From contig NZ_CP126095.1 in the NCBI RefSeq assembly GCF_030123105.1, forward strand, positions 5,146,001 to 5,210,000: a stretch of DNA of 64,000 bases, written 5' to 3'. This document shows, one piece after another, positions 46,601 through 55,502 of this stretch (position 1 is the first letter of the stretch; each line of letters starts with the position of its first letter). Position numbers and translations under genes: made by a program. The notes under the pieces are model-generated. The model was not told the origin of the DNA. It saw only the letters and a program-made list of their open reading frames with translations, and made no database searches. Source of the stretch: Paenibacillus sp. G2S3 (GTDB lineage: Bacteria > Bacillota > Bacilli > Paenibacillales > Paenibacillaceae).

Positions 46601-48239
46601 ACCGGTAACCGTTGATCTAGGGTATTCCGTGACTGACGAGGTTTATGGCGTCTATGGTGCTTCATTCGCTGTCATCTACGATGATTCTCTTGAAACACCA
46701 GCGATCCAGCCAAGCGTACAACTGGCAACGTATCAAGAGGAGAATTTCTCTGGTGTTCCACTTAAAGAATTCACAGAAACCTATGATCTAGGAGACGGCC
46801 GCAAACTGACACAGTATAGCGTCAATCTGTCAGGCGGTGCTTATCACGGCTCCGGTTCTCTAGGCAAAATAACCTTCAAACCATCTACAGTGGGAAAATA
46901 CGACTTTGAGCTGTACGATGTACAGGTCTGGAATGATGCTACAACATCAACAATCCCATCTGGTTTGAGAACGGTAAGCGTAACTGTTAAGACACCTGAA
47001 ACACCGACGCCAACACCAACACCAACAGAGTCACCAACAGAGTCACCAACAGAGTCACCAACAGCGACACCATCAACATCACCAACACCAACACCAACAC
47101 CAACACCAACACCAACACCAACATCTGATTCGTATGTACCTACAGCAACCAGTGCTCCCACTCCTGGAATCGCATTGAAATCTGGGAAGCTAGTAGAGAC
47201 TGCAGATCCAGCAGGTGGCAAGCCTTCTGCGGTGTTCAACATCTTAGACACTGCACTTGCAAATTCGATCCAGAATGCAAAAGATAAAACTTCTGTACTT
47301 GATCTTAGCGATGTAAGCTTCAATAAATATAGCCAAGTTGTTATTTCTCTTACCCCGGCCCAAGCCGAGCAGTTAAAGAAATCGGAGAATGCACTCCGCC
47401 TAAACGGTAGTGGGTTCAATGTACTTATTCCAGCGGCGACTCTTCCGGATTTTATCAACAGCAACGGCTTGACCCTTACGATTAGCCTGACAGATGCGGG
47501 CAACACAGCAGTTTTAGCAGGTAGCTCAGCAGCAATAAATATCGGTTCTTCCATTCTCACTATCAAAAATGGTTGGACAACCGGAAAGCCGATCATCCTT
47601 CAGCTTAATCTAAAAGCCGCCAGTCTACATGATGCTCGAAAGACTGCCGCTTATGTAGAATCAAAAGATCGTAAATGGTCCTACCTGCAACCTGGTTCTA
47701 TCTCTAAAGATGGTATTCTACAGTTTAACGTTACTGGTGATGGTTCTTACAGCGCAGCATCCAGAAATATAAGCTTTAAGGATATTGGCACACACTGGGC
47801 TCAAACCGATATCGAGGTCCTTGCTGCCCATGGTATCATTGCTGGCAAAGGAGCCGATGGCAGCTTTAAGCCTGCCGACACCTTAAATCAGGCAGAGCTT
47901 CTAACGCTCTTCGACCGTCTACTTGGAAAAGGTGACACTTGGAATACTCGCATCAAAGAAAGCGGATCTCGTGATGTGCTGACCCGCGAGGAAGCAGCTC
48001 TTATCATTGCTAAGGCCCTTGGTGCAGATCTTACAGTAGCCAAAACACCTTTAAGCTTTAAGGATGCCGACAGCATCGCTGCGGAAGCACGCAACGCTGT
48101 AGCCTATGCTGTAACCAAAGGTTATCTCAAAGGTGTTACTGCAGATAACTTCAATCCACAAGGTACTCTGACTCGTGCACAAGCAGCAACGATTCTGAGC
48201 CGTGTGCTCGAAGATTTACGTTCTTCGAGCAACCTCTAG
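43662..48239 (+). CDS. Cell-surface subtilisin-like serine protease with PA insert, cohesin-like and SLH domains
   Basis: 1,525 residues from a TTG with GGGAGGA ten bases upstream. In order: signal peptide (about 10-33), inhibitor-type propeptide (about 60-160), S8 catalytic domain with D203, H251 (SHGTHVAG), oxyanion N335 and S544 (GTSMATPH), with a protease-associated domain inserted at about 380-490. Next come Fn3/C5a-peptidase-like beta domains (560-950), a cohesin-like domain (about 970-1110), a Thr/Pro/Ser linker (TPTPTPTESPTESP..., about 1110-1155) and C-terminal SLH repeats, two clear and one degenerate. SLH domains hold it to the S-layer or pyruvylated wall polymer. The catalytic triad is intact. 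Confidence 0.94.
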   Translation: MKRTFKHSIQRFGIGAASFGLAVSVLFPSAAFANSSIESSTNLANNVQSQSVTPHNYAGVLKGSAPVSVIVELTNKPVSVYENEAKTSSLRSSVSLQRSKIISEHKSFISSAQKIDADIGFEYSEIFNGYSITLPANQVNKLLELPGVAAVYPNDEVHALADSVEVATLPVTRSYSDSGNLIGADKLHALGYTGEGVQVAVVDTGIDKSHPLLKDNYKGGYDAYDQDDDPSETPPDANFPPKAGNPYETSHGTHVAGTILDVAPDVDLYAYRVLGPYGSGPTAVVIAGIEKAVADGADIINLSLGSDVNQSYSASSIAIDNAIKSGVNVVVAAGNAGPDVATLGEPAGSQLALTVGASTTPVNTPFFDIGDVKKIPGTLATYSPELVDNIAGNKIVYAGLGGTSDYTNLDVKDKVVLVDRGVLSFGEKSLNAKAAGAKLVLIANNAAGEISPTLGAPGNYIPTYGITQADGKKIKAQMAAAKDIISYYIGLEVNQLANFSSMGPGMPDYLIKPDVVAPGVNINSTIPSWSGDYEHAYGLKSGTSMATPHVVGAVALLLSENSDLKPNDIKALLMNNADPISNRDGAAYSLYQQGAGLINLEKSAKAESIAKVGESLISGLPGTVEIPYYTGSLSFGLLPKGASVTKSVYVEDFNENGSTYTLSTKWLTEAPGDISINIAPNSVTSGVDQYAQFTLKVSDTAKEGAYEGILFLTSDIETLRLPFNALVGDKFNLEPVNQLSFESPQISPNGDGRSDDTTFTFSVNEELDGISFVTSSIDAPATVLGEVYSIDEKVYRGVYEITNWDGTLTDLETSAKSTLPDGHYYITPVLPNGQLLEKQKIEFTIDTEKPLVSGITLEEYEREAPTDPGAAQISGFIDDDLMAYYISNTQPIGNWFTVYAEGKHYDGNTYKFGGVIANNGAFSIDVPVNEGLNEYKIYVVDKVGNGADDDDYAQRLLYSTGDGIFNVNPSLSAATIDVGQPVTVDLGYSVTDEVYGVYGASFAVIYDDSLETPAIQPSVQLATYQEENFSGVPLKEFTETYDLGDGRKLTQYSVNLSGGAYHGSGSLGKITFKPSTVGKYDFELYDVQVWNDATTSTIPSGLRTVSVTVKTPETPTPTPTPTESPTESPTESPTATPSTSPTPTPTPTPTPTPTSDSYVPTATSAPTPGIALKSGKLVETADPAGGKPSAVFNILDTALANSIQNAKDKTSVLDLSDVSFNKYSQVVISLTPAQAEQLKKSENALRLNGSGFNVLIPAATLPDFINSNGLTLTISLTDAGNTAVLAGSSAAINIGSSILTIKNGWTTGKPIILQLNLKAASLHDARKTAAYVESKDRKWSYLQPGSISKDGILQFNVTGDGSYSAASRNISFKDIGTHWAQTDIEVLAAHGIIAGKGADGSFKPADTLNQAELLTLFDRLLGKGDTWNTRIKESGSRDVLTREEAALIIAKALGADLTVAKTPLSFKDADSIAAEARNAVAYAVTKGYLKGVTADNFNPQGTLTRAQAATILSRVLEDLRSSSNL

Positions 48240-48255
48240 TTTCGCTTTAAAAAAA

Positions 48256-48288
48256 GCCTCAGCAGCCAAATGGCTGCTGGGGCTTTTT
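48256..48288 (+). terminator. Terminator after the subtilase gene
   Basis: GCCTCAGCAGCC-AAAT-GGCTGCTGGGGC (48256-48283) followed by TTTTT; it starts 17 bp past the stop. Confidence 0.92.
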
Positions 48289-48326
48289 CGACTTTAGGTT
48301 ACATTTGCGTTTCCGAGGCACCTCTC

Positions 48327-49345
48327 GGACTCAGATGACCTTAAACGCTGGATTATGCGATATTCGCTATGTTAACGGACCCCATAGTCGCTATTGGCAT
48401 GAAAAACACCAATTATGAGCGCTTTTTTGGGGGATAGCTGCACTCGTGTCCGAAACTTCGCTTCAAATCCAATATATTGGCAAATAGCGTCTGCTGAGTC
48501 CGATAGCATCAGAGAATGATTATACTCGGCACCTCTCGGACTCAGATGACCCTAAACGCCGAATTATGCGATATTTGGTATGTTAACGGACCCCATAGTC
48601 GCTATTGGCATGAAAAACACCAATTATGAGCACTTTTTTGGGTATAGCTGCACTGGAGTCCGAAACTTCGCTTCAAAGCCAATATATTGGCAAATAGCGT
48701 CAACTGAGTCCGAAAGCATCGAAGAATGATTATACTCGGCACCTCTCGGACTCAGATGACCCTAAACGCCGGATTATGCGATATTTGGCATGCTAACGGA
48801 CCTCATAGTCGCTATTGGTATGAAAAACACCAATTATAAGCGCTTTTTTGGGGAATAGCTGCACTGGAGTCCCAATCTTCGCTTCAAAGCCAATATATTG
48901 GCAAATAGCGTCTGCTGAGTCCGATAGCATCGGAGAATGATTATACTCGGCACCTCTCGGACTCAGTTGACCCTAAACGCTGGATTATGCGATATTTGGC
49001 ATGCTAACGGACCCCATAGTCGCTAATGGTATGAAAAACACCAATTATGAGCGCTTTTTTTGGGGGATAGCTGCACTCGTGTCCGAAACTTCGCTTCAAA
49101 TCCAATATATTGGCAAATAGCGTCTGCTGAGTCCGATAGCATCGGAGAATGATTATACTCGGCACCTCTCGGACTCAGATGACCCTAAACGCCGGGTTAT
49201 GCGATATTTGGTATGTTAACGGACCTCATAGTCGCTATTGGCATGAAAAACACCAATTATGCGCACTTTTTTGGGGGATAGCTGCACTCATGTCCGAAAC
49301 TTCGCTTCAAAGCCAATAAATTAGCAAATAGCGTCAACTGAGTCC
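48327..49345. repeat. 175-bp four-motif element, array of five copies
   Basis: Cores 48327-48501, 48538-48711, 48748-48922, 48959-49134 and 49171-49345 (174-176 bp) with period 210-212 and a short conserved linker CGATAGCATCGGAGAATGAT. Each core has GGACTCAGATGACCCTAAA and GGACCCCATAGTCGCTATT forward and, reversed, GGACTCCAGTGCAGCTATA and GGACTCAGTTGACGCTATT (copy 2 quoted). Compared with the arrays at 19 and 23 kb the order of motif types is inverted, so these are the reverse orientation of the same element. They occupy most of the gap between the subtilase and dnaJ. Confidence 0.92.
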
Positions 49346-49412
49346 GAAATCCCAAGCAGACGGTTCAAAGCAGTTAATGTGTTTGAAAATCCGGAGACCA
49401 GCGGTGATTTCA

Positions 49413-49611
49413 GGGTTACGGGTTACGGGTTACGGGTTACGGGTTACGGGTTACGGGTTACGGGTTACGGGTTACGGGTTACGGGTTACGGGTTACGGGT
49501 TACGGGTTACGGGTTACGGGTTACGGGTTACGGGTTACGGGTTACGGGTTACGGGTTACGGGTTACGGGTTTTACGGGTTTTACGGGTTTTACGGGTTTT
49601 ACGGGTTTTAC
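49413..49611 (+). repeat. Heptamer microsatellite (GGGTTAC)x22 followed by (GGGTTTTAC)x5
   Basis: 49413-49566 is exactly 22 perfect copies of GGGTTAC; 49567-49611 is five perfect copies of GGGTTTTAC, followed by seven Gs. The second unit is the first with two extra Ts. Because seven is not a multiple of three, the 21-bp superperiod leaves the forward frames free of stops and produces spurious ORFs. Confidence 0.97.
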
Positions 49612-49719
49612 GGGGGGGTTCCAGCCCGTAGAGTTTACTGGCTCTAACACATTCTTTAAACCTTATGAGATGGGCTAGCTTGCCCTACTAACAGTCGACA
49701 TGCGCAAACTACCTTAATC

Positions 49720-49768
49720 AAAAACGCAGAGCAGCGATCCCCCAGTAACGGGAGGATCGCTGCTCTGC
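49720..49768 (-). terminator. Terminator after dnaJ
   Basis: A strong stem GCAGAGCAGCGATCCCCC / GGGAGGATCGCTGCTCTGC (49726-49768) with loop AGTAAC, followed by GTTTTTGATT on the minus strand. Confidence 0.88.
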
Positions 49769-49806
49769 TGTATTATTTATTTACTCAATTAATGAAGTTA
49801 GAAATA

Positions 49807-50931
49807 TCAGTCCCCGCGGAACGCACGCTTCACACGATCAAAGAAGGATTGCTCATGCTCATGTGTGTTTTCTCCATTCAGAGAGGCGAACTGTCGCAAC
49901 AAATCTTTTTGCTCATCATTCAGCTTGCTAGGTGTCACTACAATGACTCTAACATGCTGGTCACCTTGGCCAGATCCACGTAGACGTGGAACACCTTTGC
50001 CTTTGAGGCGGAAGAAAGTACCGGTCTGTGTTCCCGCAGGAATCTTCAGCTTCACTTTTTCCGTTAAGGTAGGGATCTCAATCTCATCGCCAAGTGCTGC
50101 CTGTGCAAACGTAAGCGGAACCTCGCACATAATATCATCGTTCTCACGCACGAAGAAATCATGCGATTTGACACGGATGACAATATACAAGTCTCCAGCA
50201 GGACCACCGCGTAAGCCGCCCTCGCCTTCGCCAGTCATGCGCAGCTGCGCGCCGTCATCGACACCGGCAGGGATGCGTACATGAATCTTGCGCTGCTTCT
50301 TAACTTTACCCTGTCCGCTACAAGTCGTACATTTTTCCTTAATAATCTTACCTGTACCACTGCAATGCGAACATGGACGACGATTACGCATCTGTCCAAG
50401 TGGTGTATTCTGTACGAATTCCTGTTGCCCGCTACCATGACAAGTGGAACAAGTCTCTGGTTTAGTACCCGGTTTAGCCCCGGAGCCGTAGCAGGTATCG
50501 CAAGTTTCCGTACGTGGAATAGTAATATCGGTTTCTTTACCGAATACCGCTTCCTTGAATTCAATGGTCATCGTATACTGCAAATCCCCGCCACGCTGTG
50601 GTGCGTTAGGATCACGACGTCCGCCGCCGCCAAAGAACATATCAAAGATATCGCCTAGTCCTCCGAAGTCGCCACCACCGCCGCCTCCGAAGCCGCCCAT
50701 ACCTTGGTTAGGATCAATATGGCCATATTGGTCATATCTAGCTCGTTGTTGTCCGTCGCTAAGAACATCGTAAGCTTCTTTTACTTCTTTAAACTTAGCT
50801 TCAGCATCATCTGCTTTATTCACGTCTGGGTGATATTGGCGCGCCAATTTCCGGTACGCTTTCTTCACCTCGTCGTCTGAAGCATCTCTACTGAGGCCAA
50901 GCACTTCATAATAATCGCGTTTATCTGCCAC
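49807..50931 (-). CDS. dnaJ: Chaperone protein DnaJ
   Basis: 374 residues from the GTG at 50931 ([12 protein letters not shown]), eight bases after GGAGG, in preference to the GTG three codons upstream that touches the ribosome site. J domain with HPD (YHPDVNK), a Gly/Phe-rich linker, four zinc-finger CxxCxGxG repeats ([32 protein letters not shown]), and the two C-terminal client-binding domains. It is the co-chaperone of DnaK. Unlike the usual tight dnaK-dnaJ junction there are about 257 bp between them with a terminator-like hairpin. Confidence 0.97.
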   Translation of the reverse strand: MADKRDYYEVLGLSRDASDDEVKKAYRKLARQYHPDVNKADDAEAKFKEVKEAYDVLSDGQQRARYDQYGHIDPNQGMGGFGGGGGGDFGGLGDIFDMFFGGGGRRDPNAPQRGGDLQYTMTIEFKEAVFGKETDITIPRTETCDTCYGSGAKPGTKPETCSTCHGSGQQEFVQNTPLGQMRNRRPCSHCSGTGKIIKEKCTTCSGQGKVKKQRKIHVRIPAGVDDGAQLRMTGEGEGGLRGGPAGDLYIVIRVKSHDFFVRENDDIMCEVPLTFAQAALGDEIEIPTLTEKVKLKIPAGTQTGTFFRLKGKGVPRLRGSGQGDQHVRVIVVTPSKLNDEQKDLLRQFASLNGENTHEHEQSFFDRVKRAFRGD

Positions 50932-51088
50932 TGCTTTCACCTCCGTACGTTACATACTCAAATTCCTAATTACCTGTCAAAGAAACCATTATACGATAAA
51001 ACCCCAGGATCTGACCATCCAGTTCCAGCAGATGTTTATTCTTACAATATCAGAAGGCGCATTCGCCAAGAGTGTGCAAACTGATATT

Positions 51089-51137
51089 ACAAAAGGAAAG
51101 TCAAAACACGGGATGACCCGGTTTTGACCTTCCCTTC
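51089..51137 (-). terminator. Hairpin between dnaK and dnaJ
   Basis: AAGG-AAGTCAAAAC-CGG...CCG-GTTTTGACCTTCCCTT (51093-51137), followed by TTTTGTAAT on the minus strand. It is about 50 bp past the dnaK stop, probably a partial terminator giving DnaK in excess over DnaJ. Confidence 0.75.
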
Positions 51138-51188
51138 TTAACTATATAAGAATTTATCAGTTACGCCCTATACACTTATCGTTTAAGG

Positions 51189-53051
<1,863 letters not shown>

Positions 53052-53153
53052 CTAAAGGTATATGGAGCATATGCTCATTTAAATTATAAAAATATCAAAA
53101 AAATTCGATTGGTACCGATAATGGACAGATACTGCCCGTCCTATATAGACAGA

Positions 53154-53732
53154 TTACATGCTGACTTTGACCATAGCAGGACGAAGGACTTTATCTTTCA
53201 GAAGGTATCCCTTTTGGACCTCTTCCGTTACGATACCCTCTTCGTACTCCTCGCTCTCCACCTGCATAATAGCCTGATGGTATTCAGGATTAAAAGGCTG
53301 TCCTACTGTTTCCATAGCCGTAAGTCCCTCGGACTTCAATACCCCATCTAGCTGACGGAAAATCATATTAACACCCTTCACGAAAGCTTCGGATTCAGGG
53401 CTGCTAGGAGTAGTGACTAACGCACGCTCAAAATTGTCCAGTACTGGAAGTAATTCAGTCACGAGCTTGGAGGTGGCATATTGAGCCAACTCTTCTTTCT
53501 CCTTCTGAGTACGACGACGGAAGTTATCGAAATCAGCCTGCGCACGCAGCGCGCGTCCTTGATATTCATCAGCTAGATCCTGCAGACGTTTTACCTCCGT
53601 ACCTGTGTCTGAAGCACCTTCACTAACTTCTTCTGTAAATGAGTCGGTTTCTGAAGCTACATCAGCCTCAGGTTCCTCATTTATCAAATCATCTTTGAAT
53701 TCATTAGCATCTTGAACTTGTTCCTTTTTCAA
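53154..53732 (-). CDS. grpE: Nucleotide exchange factor GrpE
   Basis: 192 residues from a TTG, eight bases after AAGGAGGTG. An acidic disordered N-terminus (1-55) precedes the long dimer helix (VKRLQDLADEYQGRALRAQADFDNFRRRTQKE) and the beta-wing ending EVQKGYLLKDKVLRPAMVKV. It releases ADP from DnaK. It sits between hrcA and dnaK as is standard. Confidence 0.97.
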   Translation of the reverse strand: MKKEQVQDANEFKDDLINEEPEADVASETDSFTEEVSEGASDTGTEVKRLQDLADEYQGRALRAQADFDNFRRRTQKEKEELAQYATSKLVTELLPVLDNFERALVTTPSSPESEAFVKGVNMIFRQLDGVLKSEGLTAMETVGQPFNPEYHQAIMQVESEEYEEGIVTEEVQKGYLLKDKVLRPAMVKVSM

Positions 53733-53781
53733 GTTGTCTTCACCTCCTTAAAATCATTCACGTAATCAATGTTGACTCTGT

Positions 53782-54813
53782 TCACTTATACCAGTGTGCT
53801 AGCATCGCTGTCAAATCTCGGGATAAAATGCCCAAGATCCCCATCACTCTTGCATATTCCATTCGTGTCGGACCAAGGATCCCAATGCTTCCTAGGGCCT
53901 GCCCATCAAGAGAATAAGTGGCGGTGATCAGACTGCAGTTAGCGAACGCTTCATGATTGTTCTCCGTCCCTATTCGGACCTGAATACCTGTGCCGCCTGT
54001 TGTAGGGGCCAGCATTTTGAGCAATGTAGGCGTCTCTTCTAGCAGATCAAGAATGCTTTTCACCTTGTCAACATCCTTGAACTCAGGCTGTGTAAGCATA
54101 TTCGTGGCTCCACTAAGATAGATACGCTGCTCTTGATCACTTTCCAGCGCAATGTCCAGCACTTGCATTAATTCTTCATAATGTGAGATGTGACGCTGCA
54201 TTTCCTCGCCAAGCTCGGAATACAGCCGAGTCTTCAGCTTATAGAGTGGTACATTGACCAGCTTACTATTCAGTAGGTTAACCACTTTCTCCATCTCGGA
54301 AACGGAAATCTCCGGTGGAATGTTCACCGTACGGTTCTCAACTTGCCCCGTACTTGTAACGATAATCGCTACAGCGGTTTTATCATCTAGTGGTAACAAC
54401 TGAAAATGACGCAATGATGTATGAAAAACCTCCGGTCCCAGAAGGATGGAAGTGTAATTCGTCATATTGGAAAGAATCATCGCCGCATGTTGGATTACCT
54501 GCTCCATCGCATTCAGCTTCTCGGCAAAAAAAGCGCGGATCGTGCCCATCTCTGCCGTTTCGGCGGAATTCCACGGTACCAAATGATCCACATAATATCG
54601 GTATCCTTTATGGGAAGGTATTCTCCCCGCCGATGTATGAGGCTGCTCGAGATAACCCAAATCCTCTAGGTCAGCCATTTCATTTCGAATAGTTGCAGGG
54701 CTGTACCCTACATCACCCCGTTTAGAAATGCTGCGAGATCCTACTGGTTCTGCTGATGAAATATAATCATCTACAATTGCATTTAGTATCATTCTCTGGC
54801 GATCAGTTAACAT
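53782..54813 (-). CDS. hrcA: Heat-inducible transcription repressor HrcA
   Basis: 343 residues from the ATG at 54813 (MLTDRQRMILNAIVDDYISS), five bases after AGGAGGGG; the longer frame would start inside the operator. The N-terminal winged helix includes SKRGDVGYSPATIRNEMADLEDLGYLEQPHTSAGRIPS. The protein represses class I heat-shock genes by binding CIRCE and needs GroEL for activity. It is the first gene of hrcA-grpE-dnaK-dnaJ and autoregulates through the site at 54849-54875. Confidence 0.97.
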   Translation of the reverse strand: MLTDRQRMILNAIVDDYISSAEPVGSRSISKRGDVGYSPATIRNEMADLEDLGYLEQPHTSAGRIPSHKGYRYYVDHLVPWNSAETAEMGTIRAFFAEKLNAMEQVIQHAAMILSNMTNYTSILLGPEVFHTSLRHFQLLPLDDKTAVAIIVTSTGQVENRTVNIPPEISVSEMEKVVNLLNSKLVNVPLYKLKTRLYSELGEEMQRHISHYEELMQVLDIALESDQEQRIYLSGATNMLTQPEFKDVDKVKSILDLLEETPTLLKMLAPTTGGTGIQVRIGTENNHEAFANCSLITATYSLDGQALGSIGILGPTRMEYARVMGILGILSRDLTAMLAHWYK

Positions 54814-54848
54814 GTTATCCCCTCCTATCGGCTGTTGGCTCCGATTCG

Positions 54849-54875
54849 TTAGCACTCGACTCAGATGAGTGCTAA
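54849..54875 (-). promoter_or_regulatory. CIRCE operator of the hrcA operon
   Basis: TTAGCACTC-N9-GAGTGCTAA, a perfect nine-base inverted repeat with a nine-base spacer, identical to the CIRCE consensus. It is 36 bp before the hrcA ATG. A -35 TTGACA at 54916-54911 and a TATTTT at 54891-54886 just upstream could form the sigma-A promoter, with the operator over the transcription start. Confidence 0.96.
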
Positions 54876-54917
54876 CCACTAATACAAAAATACCAAACTG
54901 ACATTGACATTGTCAAG

Positions 54918-55427
54918 TCAGTTCAGCATCTTAAGTACTGCTATTTCATCGCAGGCATGCTGCTTTTTACAATTCACGCAATCTGTCCATACCTTTTCGG
55001 GAAAAATCTCTTTCTCGACGACTTCGAATCCGTTTCTAAGAAAGAAATCTACGGCGTAGGTCAGTGCCATGACCTTAGGGATTTTCTGGTTTCTGGCTTC
55101 CTCAACCAACTTCTCTAAAATCATAGAGCCCACACCTTTACCCTTACCCTCGTCATTCAGTCCAATCGAGCGAATCTCTACAAGATCATTTCCGAGCCTG
55201 AAGAGCGAACCACAGCCAACGAATCTGCCACCAATTTCTGCAACAACGAATTGATCGATCTGGCGTGTCAGCGCCTGCCTGGAACGAGGCAACATGATAC
55301 CGCGCTGTGCGTATTCTTCTATCATCAGATACAACGGTTCAACATCTTCTACCACTGCATTTCTGCAAGTCACCTGTGCGTCTCCTGCTGGAGACGAATG
55401 GCGGATCATTTCCGTCTTGGCAAGCAC
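54918..55427 (-). CDS. GNAT family N-acetyltransferase, ArgA-like
   Basis: 169 residues from a GTG. The GNAT core carries VVAEIGGRFVGCGSLFRLG and the acetyl-CoA loop IRSIGLNDEGKGKGVGSMIL; the end has FFLRNGFEVVEKEIFPEKVW and a CVNCKKQHACDE cysteine cluster seen in ArgA-like (N-acetylglutamate synthase-type) single-domain acetyltransferases. The substrate is not certain. It sits between hemW and hrcA, ending only two bases before the -35 of hrcA. Its ribosome site is folded into the hairpin at 55431-55479. Confidence 0.85.
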   Translation of the reverse strand: MLAKTEMIRHSSPAGDAQVTCRNAVVEDVEPLYLMIEEYAQRGIMLPRSRQALTRQIDQFVVAEIGGRFVGCGSLFRLGNDLVEIRSIGLNDEGKGKGVGSMILEKLVEEARNQKIPKVMALTYAVDFFLRNGFEVVEKEIFPEKVWTDCVNCKKQHACDEIAVLKMLN

Positions 55428-55430
55428 TTT

Positions 55431-55479
55431 AATTCACCCCTCTGTTGATAATATGAATAAATATACAACAGAGTGAATT
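55431..55479 (-). promoter_or_regulatory. Hairpin sequestering the Shine-Dalgarno of the GNAT gene
   Basis: On the minus strand AATTCAC-TCTGTTG (55479-55466) pairs with CAACAGA-GGG-GTGAATT (55447-55431) around an 18-base AU-rich loop, leaving only a GGG bulge. The ribosome site GAGGGGTGA of the GTG at 55427 lies inside the second arm. No U run follows, so it is not a terminator; it looks like a translational switch. Confidence 0.6.
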
Positions 55480-55502
55480 ACAATTCAAGGGGTATTTTAA
55501 AA

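Noticed and set aside
46844..47596. 250-codon frame antisense to the subtilase linker
   Set aside because: The (GV)n and (DS)n stretches are the reverse reading of the Pro/Thr linker; no start signals.
48327..49345. CRISPR array
   Set aside because: Units are 175 bp with long internal similarity and 36-bp linkers that are themselves conserved; there are no unique spacers and no cas genes.
49413..49611. Telomere-like chromosome end
   Set aside because: The tract is internal, flanked by normal genes on both sides.
49377..49678. Two overlapping frames of 84 and 99 codons coding for (GLRVTGY)n
   Set aside because: They are translations of the heptamer tract; no ribosome site, no start of quality, and all repeat-length changes would shift frame.
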